Positions 42,176 through 50,100 of a stretch of 64,000 nt of DNA are shown here, piece after piece. The notes under the pieces were generated by a model. That model worked only from the letters and a program-made list of their open reading frames with translations. It made no database searches and was not told where the DNA came from. Both the position numbers and the translations under genes were made by a program. How positions within the stretch are numbered: the stretch's first letter is position 1; each line of letters begins with the position of its first letter. This DNA is from Candidatus Daviesbacteria bacterium (GTDB lineage Bacteria; Patescibacteria; Microgenomatia; Daviesbacterales; UBA10151), in the NCBI GenBank assembly GCA_030648435.1, contig JAUSHE010000014.1, positions 1-64,000 on the forward strand, written 5' to 3'.

Positions 42176-42942
42176 AAAAAATATCTGTAGTGTTAGCGGT
42201 TTATAACGAAGAAGATAACTTAAGAAATTGTCTTGAGTCAATAAAGGATTTTGCGTGGGAGATAGTAATTGTGGATGGTGGGTCAAAAGATAAGACTCTG
42301 GATATAGCGAAAGAATTTGGCGCTAAAATTATCCAAACAAATAATCCGCCAGTTTTCCATATTAATAAAAATAAAGCAATAGATGCAAGCCACGGAGATT
42401 GGATATTACAGCTTGATGCTGACGAAGTAGTGACAGAAGATTTAGCAGAAGAAATTGAACGGGTAACCAGTTCTAAATCAGATATTAATGGATACTGGAT
42501 TCCCCGTAAGAATTTCTTCTTAGGAAGGTATTTAACAAAAGGCGGGCAGTATCCGGATTATACTCTAAGGCTTTACAGGCAGGGAAGTGGCCGACTGCCG
42601 GCAAAGGATGTTCATGAACAGGCGGAGGTTTCAGGGAAAGTAGGTTATTTAAGAAATGATTTGCTCCACGAAAGAGACAAAGTTTTTTCAGAGTATCTAA
42701 AGCGATTTAACCGTTATACTGATCTGCTGGCTTCTCAATTAAAGGAAAAGGGTGTGAATGTTAATAGAATTTCATTCTTTAGTTATATTTTTGTTAAACC
42801 GCTTTTTTGGTTTTTTAAAGTTTTTGTAAGACACAAAGGGTTTATGGACGGATTTCCCGGATTTGTTTTTGCATTCTTTTCCTCTCTGCGGTTTCCTGTA
42901 TCTTATTTAAAACTATGGAGAAAATATGAAAATCGCAATTAA
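42172..42942 (+). CDS. WaaE-like family 2 glycosyltransferase, copy 3
   Basis: This 256-residue GT2 enzyme has ISVVLAVYNEEDNL at 4-17, IVIVDGGSKD at about 31-40 and the metal-binding DADE at 82-85. The block WIPRKNFFLG matches the WaaE-like pair at 31860 and 32744, and KDVHEQAEVSGKVG follows as in that group. It would transfer a sugar to a lipid-linked acceptor in the cytoplasm. It overlaps the following GT4 gene by 17 bases. Together these two resemble the GT2-GT2-GT4 set at 31860-34638, so that unit may have been partly duplicated. Confidence 0.86.
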   Translation: MKKISVVLAVYNEEDNLRNCLESIKDFAWEIVIVDGGSKDKTLDIAKEFGAKIIQTNNPPVFHINKNKAIDASHGDWILQLDADEVVTEDLAEEIERVTSSKSDINGYWIPRKNFFLGRYLTKGGQYPDYTLRLYRQGSGRLPAKDVHEQAEVSGKVGYLRNDLLHERDKVFSEYLKRFNRYTDLLASQLKEKGVNVNRISFFSYIFVKPLFWFFKVFVRHKGFMDGFPGFVFAFFSSLRFPVSYLKLWRKYENRN

Positions 42943-43993
42943 TATACATCCATTAAAAAGTGGTCACAGAGATAGGGGTATTGGTAAATATACCGTTAAT
43001 TTGATTGAGAATATGAAGCGATATGTTGATATGGAAATTCAGGAATTCACTGATCTTTCTGAACTGAAGGATGTAGATATAGTACATTATCCATGGTTCG
43101 ATTTTTTCGCACATACCCTACCAATTAAAAAACAATTTAAAACTGTTGTTACAATTCACGATGTAATTCCATTACTTTATCCCGAAAGGTATCCGGTTGG
43201 ACTATTCGGAAGATTTAATTTTCTGCTCCAAAGGCTGGCATTAAGAAATTGTTTTATTATCACTGATTCCGAAATTTCAAGAATTGATATAAACAGATAT
43301 TTACATGTTATTGAAGAAAAAATTCAAGTAGTACATTTAGCTGCAAATAAAGATTTTAAGCCTCTGAATGACACTAAGCTTTTATTTACCAAAAGGAAAT
43401 ATAATTTACCCAGTAGTTTTATACTATATGTGGGAGATGCAAACTGGACAAAAAATTTACCATTTCTGATTGAAGGTTTTAAAAAGTTAATTGGGATTGC
43501 TGATTTTAAAGATACAAAGCTAGTATTTGTTGGCGGTGTTTTTTTAAAAAATGTTGAAAACATAGACCATCCGGAACTTGAAAGCTTAAAAAGGGTTAAT
43601 AAATTGATTAAGGACATGAACCTGGAGCAAAATATTATGAGGATTGGCAATTTAAGCGTAGAAGACTTAGTGGCTTTTTATAATTTAGCTACAGTATATG
43701 TTCAGCCTTCCTTATATGAGGGGTTTGGATTGCCAATTATAGAAGCTTTTGCTTGCGGTACGCCTGTGATTTCATCTAATAAAGGAAGCCTAAAGGAAGT
43801 AGGACGAGATGCCGCTGTGTATTTTGATCCGACTAACCTCGATCAATTCGTATCAATCCTAAGAGAAGTTTTACAGGATAAATCTCAACAGAATAAATTA
43901 TCCAAATTAGGATTTGAACAAGCTAAGAAATATTCTTGGGAAAAAGTTGCGAAAGAAACAGCCGATGTATATCAGTATATCGTAGAACATTAG
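42926..43993 (+). CDS. Family 4 glycosyltransferase (GT-B)
   Basis: This 355-residue GT-B enzyme has an N-terminal DRGIGKYTVNL loop (about 13-23), TIHDVIPLLYPERYP, the ILYVGDANWTKN strand opening the second domain, and the GT4 motif YEGFGLPIIEAFACG near residues 265-279 with the Glu-x7-Glu pattern. These are typical of mannosyl- or rhamnosyltransferases of WbaZ/MtfB type, although the donor cannot be read from the sequence. It acts in the cytoplasm on a lipid-linked glycan. It overlaps the upstream WaaE-like gene by 17 bases. Confidence 0.9.
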   Translation: MKIAINIHPLKSGHRDRGIGKYTVNLIENMKRYVDMEIQEFTDLSELKDVDIVHYPWFDFFAHTLPIKKQFKTVVTIHDVIPLLYPERYPVGLFGRFNFLLQRLALRNCFIITDSEISRIDINRYLHVIEEKIQVVHLAANKDFKPLNDTKLLFTKRKYNLPSSFILYVGDANWTKNLPFLIEGFKKLIGIADFKDTKLVFVGGVFLKNVENIDHPELESLKRVNKLIKDMNLEQNIMRIGNLSVEDLVAFYNLATVYVQPSLYEGFGLPIIEAFACGTPVISSNKGSLKEVGRDAAVYFDPTNLDQFVSILREVLQDKSQQNKLSKLGFEQAKKYSWEKVAKETADVYQYIVEH

Positions 43994-43999
43994 AATAAT

Positions 44000-45472
44000 A
44001 TGTTTTCTTCTTGGAATAAATATGTACTACTCTTTTTCTTAACTTACTTATCTATTGGTTTATTTATATATAAAGATTATGGCATATCCTGGGACGAACC
44101 ATCACAAAGACAGGTGGGTTATGTGAACTATGTTTATTTAACAGGTAAGGATAAGGAGGTGCTGTCTAATTTTGCAGATAAATATTATGGTCCTGTTTTT
44201 GAACTACCACTAATAATAATGGAGAGAGTTTTACGTGTTGAGGATCCCAAGACTATTTATCAGATGAGGCACCTGATAACTTTTGGTATTTTTTATCTCG
44301 GTGTAATTTTTTTCTATTTTTTGAATACATTAATCTTTAATGACAAAAAGTATGGATTGATTGCCTGCGTCTTATTGGTCTTAAGTCCTCGAATATTTGC
44401 TGATAGTTTTTATAATTCAAAAGATATCCCTTTTCTTTCTTTTTTTATAATCTCAACATTCACGCTCTTCAAATTAATAGAAAAAAGGTCGTGGAAGTGG
44501 GTCTTCCTTCATGCGTTCGCTACAACTTTGTTGGTAGGAATTAGAGCGATAGGTATTATTATGCCTTTAATAACACTTCTGGTTCTGTTAAAAGAGAATT
44601 TTATTCATCATAAGACATTTCTTAAAAAAATAGTTGTATACCTGTTTGTTACCATGCTAATGATTGTACTTTCTTGGCCTCTTTTATGGATGAATCCGTT
44701 AAATATACTTAGCGTGTTAAAGAATATGGTAAATTTCAATTATCAAACTAATTTACCTATTTTATACATGGGTAAATATATATCTCCTTTTTCCGTTCCG
44801 TGGCACTATATCCCTGTGTGGATTTTTATTACGGTACCCGTAACGTACGGCGTATTATTTGTAATTGGGTTAATTAGAACGATTTTTGAAAAGAATGTTT
44901 TAAATCTAGTGTTGTTATTATTAATTATCTCTCCGGTTATTGGAGTAATTATCTTACATTCGACGTTATATGATGGTTGGAGGCATCTATATTTTGTCTA
45001 TCCCTTTATGGTGATTTTTATGGTTAGAGGACTTAAATCGGTGCCCCGACCTTTAGTTATTTTAACTTGCATAGAAATAGTCACAGTTATAATTTTTATG
45101 TGGAGATATCATCCTTATCAGAATCTATATTTTAATATTGCATTGAATCAGAATATGAAAGAGGTAAAACAGAATTACGAGCTTGACTATTGGGGTTTAT
45201 CCTACCGTCAAGCCTTAGAGTTTATAGTGAAAAATGATTCTGCTGAAAAAATACCTGTTCTTGTTGCAAATAATCCGGGAAATTCGAATTCTTTAATGTT
45301 GGATCAAGTTGATCGTCAAAGGTTACAATATTTACCGGACGGTGATCTTACAAATGCTAAATATTTTGTGAGTAATTACCGATGGCATATTGATGATTAT
45401 AGTTATGGACAAGAAGTGTATAATTTCCAGATAGGAGGAGCAAAAATTATATCAGTTTACAAATTAAAATAG
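44000..45472 (+). CDS. GT39-like GT-C membrane glycosyltransferase
   Basis: This 490-residue polytopic protein has YGISWDEPSQRQVGY at about 27-41 with the Asp-Glu pair in the first outer loop, then YGPVFELPLI and an ADSFYNSKDIP loop as in eukaryote-like PMT_2 relatives. Arg and Gly residues in GIRAIGIIMP and about eleven membrane segments follow, with a C-terminal soluble domain of about 100 residues. It does not belong to the GYNAY subfamily. It starts 6 bases after the upstream stop and is followed after a single stop codon by the PIG-V-like gene. Confidence 0.8.
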   Translation: MFSSWNKYVLLFFLTYLSIGLFIYKDYGISWDEPSQRQVGYVNYVYLTGKDKEVLSNFADKYYGPVFELPLIIMERVLRVEDPKTIYQMRHLITFGIFYLGVIFFYFLNTLIFNDKKYGLIACVLLVLSPRIFADSFYNSKDIPFLSFFIISTFTLFKLIEKRSWKWVFLHAFATTLLVGIRAIGIIMPLITLLVLLKENFIHHKTFLKKIVVYLFVTMLMIVLSWPLLWMNPLNILSVLKNMVNFNYQTNLPILYMGKYISPFSVPWHYIPVWIFITVPVTYGVLFVIGLIRTIFEKNVLNLVLLLLIISPVIGVIILHSTLYDGWRHLYFVYPFMVIFMVRGLKSVPRPLVILTCIEIVTVIIFMWRYHPYQNLYFNIALNQNMKEVKQNYELDYWGLSYRQALEFIVKNDSAEKIPVLVANNPGNSNSLMLDQVDRQRLQYLPDGDLTNAKYFVSNYRWHIDDYSYGQEVYNFQIGGAKIISVYKLK

Positions 45473-46657
45473 ATGATTAAGAAGATAACAGTATTATTTC
45501 TGACCTGGAGAATAGGGTTATTTGTAGTTGCCGCTTTAGCGGTTAAATTCATTCCGGTTTTCGGGAACCGTTTTCCTTATTTTAATCAGGTATTGGCAGT
45601 GACAGGATTGCCTTCGTGGGTGTGGGGATTTGGAAATTTTGACGGGGTGCATTATTTAAGAATTGCCCAAAACGGCTACAACGCAGAGTACTCTCAAGCC
45701 TTCTTCCCGCTATATCCTTTGTTGGTACACTTCTTTACAAATCTAAATTTACTCGTACACAAGAATCCGATACTTGACACTAGAATTTATGTAGATCCCA
45801 GTTATTTCTTTACGGGATTCATACTTTCAAATATTTTTTTTCTATTGGCACTTATATTCTTCTATAAATTAGTAAGGATAGACTTCAGTCAAAAAGTAGC
45901 TTTTGGAGCGTTAATTTTATTGGTATCTTTTCCTACATCTTTTTACTTTGGCTCCATTTATACAGAGTCACTCTTTTTATTTCTGTCATTAGGAGCAATT
46001 TATTTTGCAAGAAAAGGTAACTTTCTTGCTGCTGGTGTATTTACTATGTTTGCTTCTGCTACAAGAATTTTCGGTTTACTTTTGATTCCGCTTATCTTGA
46101 ATGAAATTTATATAAGATTGAAGAAAGAAGGATTAAGTTTAAGAAGCGGAGAATTAACGAAAGCAATTATAGGAGTTTTACTAACTCCTTTTGGCAGTTT
46201 ACTTTATATGTTATATTTAAAATTAAATTTTGATAACCCGTTATATTTTTTAACTTCACAACCACTTTTTGGCGCCGAGAGAACCTCGGGAGGTTTCATT
46301 TTGTTACCTCAAGTTATTTATAGATATCTAAAAATTTTTATGACTGTTCCTATTTCATCTCAACTATTTTTTAATGCATTTTTAGAATTCAGTTTTACAA
46401 TTGTTGCTTTGGTATGCTTATTGTTATTTGTTAAAAAAATGAGGATCAGCTATTTTATATTCACTTTAGGCTGTTTGATTATGCCTACTTTGACAGGAAC
46501 ACTCTCTTCGATGCCCAGGTATTCTTTAATGGGTTTTTTGCTTCTTCCTTTTATTGTGCAATCAACAAAAGGATACTATAAATTAGTGGCTGGTTTATTT
46601 ATAATTATTGGAATTATTCTAACAAGCCTTTTTATTAGAGGTTATTGGGTAGCATAA
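45473..46657 (+). CDS. PIG-V-like mannosyltransferase (GT-C)
   Basis: This 394-residue polytopic protein has GNFDGVHYLRIAQNGY near residues 59-74, followed by AFFPLYPLLVHF, which together match the PIG-V (GPI mannosyltransferase 2)-like family; Asp of NFDG is the presumed catalytic residue. A second block, FPTSFYFGSIYTESLFLFLSLGA, is also typical. Bacterial relatives are thought to use polyprenyl-phosphate mannose. The protein at 10305-11435 shares the NFDG block. It begins directly after the upstream stop and is followed by a DPM1-like GT2 gene that could supply its donor. Confidence 0.85.
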   Translation: MIKKITVLFLTWRIGLFVVAALAVKFIPVFGNRFPYFNQVLAVTGLPSWVWGFGNFDGVHYLRIAQNGYNAEYSQAFFPLYPLLVHFFTNLNLLVHKNPILDTRIYVDPSYFFTGFILSNIFFLLALIFFYKLVRIDFSQKVAFGALILLVSFPTSFYFGSIYTESLFLFLSLGAIYFARKGNFLAAGVFTMFASATRIFGLLLIPLILNEIYIRLKKEGLSLRSGELTKAIIGVLLTPFGSLLYMLYLKLNFDNPLYFLTSQPLFGAERTSGGFILLPQVIYRYLKIFMTVPISSQLFFNAFLEFSFTIVALVCLLLFVKKMRISYFIFTLGCLIMPTLTGTLSSMPRYSLMGFLLLPFIVQSTKGYYKLVAGLFIIIGIILTSLFIRGYWVA

Positions 46658-46667
46658 ATAAATTTAA

Positions 46668-47327
46668 ATGAATATCTTTATTGTGATTCCGGTGTTTAAT
46701 GAGAGTAAAAAGATTGAAGGGGTTTTGACTGATCTTAAAGGTTTAGGTCTTCCGATTATTGTTGTTGATGACGGATCTAAGGATTCTACTTTAGAGAAGG
46801 TAAAGAAGTTTCAGGTTACAGTATTGAGACATAGAATTAATCTGGGCAAGGGAGCTGCATTAAAAACCGGTTGCGAAGTAGCCATCTCGATGGGTGCTGA
46901 TGCAATAATAATGATGGATTCAGATGGGCAGCATAAGGGAGAAGACTTGCCTAAATTTATTAATGCGTTAGAAACTAAAAAAGTAGATATCGTTTTTGGT
47001 TCCAGAAATTTAAGTATGGGTGTGCCTTTAGTAAGATTTCTTGGAAATAAATTTGCCTCCGTCTTAATTGTATTGTTTTTCAAGATTTACGTTTCTGATT
47101 TAATTTGCGGATACCGGGCCTTAACGAAGAAAGCTTATATGCAAATGAATCTTAAGTCGTCTGGTTACGGGATCGAGACTGAGATGGTGGTGAAGGTAGC
47201 AAAATTGAAACTAAGATATTGCGAGATCCCCATTGAAACAATATACTATGATAGGTTTAAAGGAGTAACGATTATGGATGCTTTTGGTGTTTTATTTAAT
47301 GTAGTTAAATGGAGAATTTTTAAATGA
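46668..47327 (+). CDS. DPM1-like polyprenyl-phosphate sugar synthase (GT2)
   Basis: This 219-residue GT2 enzyme has IPVFNES at 7-13, VVDDGSKDS at 32-40, NLGKGAALKTG at 58-68 and the metal-binding DSDGQ at 84-88. CGYRALTKKAY and the GIETEM block complete the DPM1 pattern. It would make polyprenyl-phosphate-linked mannose or another hexose at the cytoplasmic face, a likely donor source for the PIG-V-like protein just upstream. It is joined by ATGA overlap to a DUF2304 gene, a frequent partner of such synthases. Confidence 0.88.
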   Translation: MNIFIVIPVFNESKKIEGVLTDLKGLGLPIIVVDDGSKDSTLEKVKKFQVTVLRHRINLGKGAALKTGCEVAISMGADAIIMMDSDGQHKGEDLPKFINALETKKVDIVFGSRNLSMGVPLVRFLGNKFASVLIVLFFKIYVSDLICGYRALTKKAYMQMNLKSSGYGIETEMVVKVAKLKLRYCEIPIETIYYDRFKGVTIMDAFGVLFNVVKWRIFK

Positions 47328-47680
47328 TTTTAGGATTGCAAATTATTGCCGTTATATTTGCTCTTATAATGATTTATTTTGCGTATCTTCATTATAGGAG
47401 AGGCGAGATAAATGGTTTAGAGATGTTTTTTTGGCTCCTTGCCTGGACAGGTGCGGTATTTATTGCCCTCTTTCCGGAAATATTCAGGGTATTTTCTGCT
47501 ACAATTGCAATTTCGCGGGCTTTTGATCTGGCTATGATAGGTGGATTTGTACTGGTGATTCCGATCGTCTATAGTGCTTATATCAGAACAAAGAGGTTAG
47601 AAAAGAAACTTGAAGAACTTATCAGAAAGGATGCTTTAAAAGGTTTGAATGAAGCTCCGAAAAAGAATAAATCTTCCTAA
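47324..47680 (+). CDS. DUF2304 small membrane protein
   Basis: This 118-residue protein has three hydrophobic segments (about 3-20, 35-52 and 65-88), the conserved RRGEINGLEMFFWLLAW loop and a charged C-terminal helix (RTKRLEKKLEELIRK). This matches DUF2304, a family almost always encoded next to DPM1-like GT2 enzymes. A role as membrane anchor or as flippase for the polyprenyl-phosphate sugar is inferred from this context only. It overlaps the upstream GT2 gene by ATGA, and its own end contains the start of the next GT2 gene (32-base overlap). Confidence 0.88.
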   Translation: MILGLQIIAVIFALIMIYFAYLHYRRGEINGLEMFFWLLAWTGAVFIALFPEIFRVFSATIAISRAFDLAMIGGFVLVIPIVYSAYIRTKRLEKKLEELIRKDALKGLNEAPKKNKSS

Positions 47681-48449
47681 GATTTCAATAGTCATCCCGT
47701 CTTTTAATAAAGCTTCTTATATGGAAGCCACTTTGTGTTCAATAGTAGATCAAAACTATCCGAACCTAGAAGTTATTATTCAGGATGGGGGATCCGGCGA
47801 TGGGACGGTTGAAATAATAAAAAAATATGCAAATAAGTACCCTGGGATATTTGCATGGGAATCGAAAAAAGATAAAGGACAAGTTGATGCGATAAATAAA
47901 GGACTCAATAAAGCAACGGGCGAAATACTTAATTTTATTAATGCGGATGATATATACAAAAAAGATGCTTTGATAGAAATAGGTAGATATTTTAAAGATA
48001 ATTCCGATGCGTTATGGATGACAGGTTACGGGGATATCACAGATAAAGACGGTAAAGTTATTTTACGTTTAATTACAATTTATAAAAATTTTTTACTGAA
48101 TTTAAATAAATACTCTTTGCTTTTAATTGTTAATTTTATTACTCAGCCGTCAACTTTTTTAAGCAGAAAAGCTTATAGGCAATTCGGTCCTTTTACTGGT
48201 ACCAGAGATTATGTCATGGAGTATGATTTATGGTTAAAACTAGGGAAAATTCAGATGCCGAAGGTTTTCCAAAAAACTTTATCCAGTTTTAGATTGACAA
48301 ATGATAATATTTCCTCAACTTCAGCAAAAGAATTGCTAAAAATTGACAATAAAATTACTACAAAATATACAAGCAATGGTTTGCTTTTAGCTTTACATAA
48401 GCTACACAATCTTGGTAGAATCTTTCTATTGAATTTCATGCAATCATGA
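47649..48449 (+). CDS. Family 2 glycosyltransferase
   Basis: This 266-residue GT2 enzyme has SIVIPSFNKASYM at about 13-25, IIQDGGSGDGT at 43-53 and the metal-binding NADD at 98-101. FLSRKAYRQFGPF and the MEYDLWLKLG block are typical of enzymes that transfer sugars to lipid-linked polysaccharides. It lacks membrane segments at the N-terminus and is probably cytoplasmic, membrane-associated. The ATG lies inside the DUF2304 gene; a later start would remove the first strand, so 47649 or a codon soon after is likely. It overlaps the fucose-synthase-like gene by ATGA. Confidence 0.86.
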   Translation: MKLRKRINLPKISIVIPSFNKASYMEATLCSIVDQNYPNLEVIIQDGGSGDGTVEIIKKYANKYPGIFAWESKKDKGQVDAINKGLNKATGEILNFINADDIYKKDALIEIGRYFKDNSDALWMTGYGDITDKDGKVILRLITIYKNFLLNLNKYSLLLIVNFITQPSTFLSRKAYRQFGPFTGTRDYVMEYDLWLKLGKIQMPKVFQKTLSSFRLTNDNISSTSAKELLKIDNKITTKYTSNGLLLALHKLHNLGRIFLLNFMQS

Positions 48450-49396
48450 GCAAATTCTGGAAAGACAAAAAAATTCTAGTTACCGGTGGAGCAGGTTTTT
48501 TGGGGACACATCTGGTGCGTAAATTAATGGAAGCGGAGGCCTCCAAAGAAGATATTTTTATCCCGCGATCTGAAGACTCAGATTTAAGAATTCTTGAGAA
48601 TTGTACTAAGGTAGTAGCGGATATGGATATTGTGATTCATTTAGCAGGTAATGTGGGAGGCATTGGTTATAACAGAGAAAAACCCGGAGAGCTTTTCTAT
48701 GACAATATCATGATGGGTGTGCAGTTAATGGAGGAAGCAAGAAAAGCCGGAGTTAAAAAATTTGTAGGACTGGGAACAATTTGCCAGTACCCCAAATATA
48801 CTCCTGTGCCTTTTAAAGAAGAAGATTTATGGAATGGTTATCCTGAGGAAACTAATGCACCGTATGGTTTGGCAAAAAAAATGCTACTTGTGCAGGCTCA
48901 AGCATACAGACAACAATATGGTTTTAATGCAATTCATTTAATGCCGGTCAATTTGTATGGCCCCGGGGATAATTTTGATCCGCAGTCTAGTCATGTAATA
49001 CCGTCGCTTATTAAAAAATTTATGGATGCCAAGAAACAGGGGGATAAAACAGTTACAGTCTGGGGCAGCGGTAAACCCACAAGAGAATTTCTATATGTAG
49101 ATGACGCGGCAGAAGCTATTATTTTAGCAACTGAGAAATATAACAGGCCCGAGCCGGTAAATATTGGTTCGTCTTTCGAAATCTCTATTAAAGAGTTGTC
49201 TGAATTAATTCAGAAAATAATTGGATTTACCGGAAGATTAATATGGGATAAGACTAAGCCAGATGGGCAACCACGGAGAAAATTAGATACCTCAAAAGCA
49301 GAAAAAGAGTTTGGATTTAAATCAACAACTAATTTTGAAGTGGGCCTAGAGAGAACAATTCAGTGGTATTATGATCAACATAAGGAATTGAGATGA
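48446..49396 (+). CDS. fcl: GDP-L-fucose synthase
   Basis: Fcl (WcaG) epimerises and reduces GDP-4-keto-6-deoxymannose to GDP-L-fucose. This 316-residue SDR has the NADP motif TGGAGFLG at 13-20, the family-specific Cys113 in TICQYPK, the pair Tyr140/Lys144 (YGLAK), and the LYGPGDNF block. The HLAGNVGGIGYNREKP stretch is highly characteristic of Fcl. The substrate would come from the Gmd-like enzyme encoded at 8114-9127, so the two steps of one pathway are 39 kb apart in the same locus. It overlaps both neighbours by ATGA. Confidence 0.92.
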   Translation: MSKFWKDKKILVTGGAGFLGTHLVRKLMEAEASKEDIFIPRSEDSDLRILENCTKVVADMDIVIHLAGNVGGIGYNREKPGELFYDNIMMGVQLMEEARKAGVKKFVGLGTICQYPKYTPVPFKEEDLWNGYPEETNAPYGLAKKMLLVQAQAYRQQYGFNAIHLMPVNLYGPGDNFDPQSSHVIPSLIKKFMDAKKQGDKTVTVWGSGKPTREFLYVDDAAEAIILATEKYNRPEPVNIGSSFEISIKELSELIQKIIGFTGRLIWDKTKPDGQPRRKLDTSKAEKEFGFKSTTNFEVGLERTIQWYYDQHKELR

Positions 49397-50100
49397 AGGA
49401 CGGCATCTCTTTAATTATTCCTGTATTAAACGAAGAAAAAACTATAGCCACAATTATTAAGAAATGTGCCTCTCAGTCATTGGTAAGTCAATTAGTTATT
49501 GTAAATGATGGATCAACAGATCAGACGCGGAGTATCTTGAATAAAATCAGAAAAAAAAACATCAGAAATCCTCTTATTACCATACTGAGCCATGAATCAA
49601 ATATGGGAAAAGGAGCAGCTATCAAAACTGGATTAACAGAAGTATTGGGTAAATATGTTATGGTGCAAGATGCTGATTTGGAATACTCTCCCGACGAAAT
49701 TAAGTATTTATTTAATGAGGCACAGAAAACAAAGGATGGCATTGTTTTTGGGACAAGATCTCATCATAGAAAAAAAGGATATATATTAGCTCAATTGGGG
49801 AACTGGTATTTAAATCTAATGTTTAATTTTTTGTTTGGATATCATTTATCTGACAGCTATACTTGTTATAAACTCATACCGAAGATTATATGGCAAAAGA
49901 TGGATCTACAATCTAACGGATTTGAGATCGATGCGGAACTGGTTGCTAAAATGGGCATGCAGGGGTATCAAATCAAAGAGGTTCCTATCACGTATTTCCC
50001 ACGTAAATATGCGGAAGGTAAAAAAATTAAATGGTTAGATCTTTTTAAGGCAACCGGAGTGGCAATAAAAGTGCGTTTTTTGGCAAGTAAATTTACTTAA
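49393..50100 (+). CDS. DPM1-like polyprenyl-phosphate sugar synthase (GT2)
   Basis: This 235-residue GT2 enzyme has IIPVLNEEKT at 8-17, IVNDGSTDQT at 36-45, NMGKGAAIKTG at 70-80 and DADLEYSP at 93-100 in place of the more usual DxDGQ. SDSYTCYKLIP and the GFEIDAEL block complete a DPM1-type pattern seen in sugar-phosphate polyprenol transferases. It is the last gene of the plus-strand run, joined to the fcl gene by ATGA. Its stop codon interlocks with that of the convergent MocA-like gene at TTAA (50097-50100). Confidence 0.88.
   Translation: MKDGISLIIPVLNEEKTIATIIKKCASQSLVSQLVIVNDGSTDQTRSILNKIRKKNIRNPLITILSHESNMGKGAAIKTGLTEVLGKYVMVQDADLEYSPDEIKYLFNEAQKTKDGIVFGTRSHHRKKGYILAQLGNWYLNLMFNFLFGYHLSDSYTCYKLIPKIIWQKMDLQSNGFEIDAELVAKMGMQGYQIKEVPITYFPRKYAEGKKIKWLDLFKATGVAIKVRFLASKFT

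Larger units (their letters stand above)
11459..50100 (+). other. 38.6-kb unidirectional glycan-assembly gene run
   Basis: From 11459 to 50100 every gene reads on the plus strand, with no gap above about 20 bases and many ATGA or 10-40-base overlaps. It contains 17 GT-C-type proteins, GT2 and GT4 enzymes, a flippase, a DUF2304 protein and a GDP-fucose synthase. Internal -10 boxes at 14344, 31848 and 38967 suggest several transcription starts rather than one giant mRNA. Confidence 0.75.

Noticed and set aside
43324..43650. Antisense 108-residue frame on the minus strand
   Set aside because: It is opposite the GT4 gene, whose motifs are complete, and has no independent support.
10305..46657. 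STT3/PglB/AglB oligosaccharyltransferase among the GT-C proteins
   Set aside because: No protein shows the WWDYG signature with DxD loops; the WWDAG in RmlA is unrelated.
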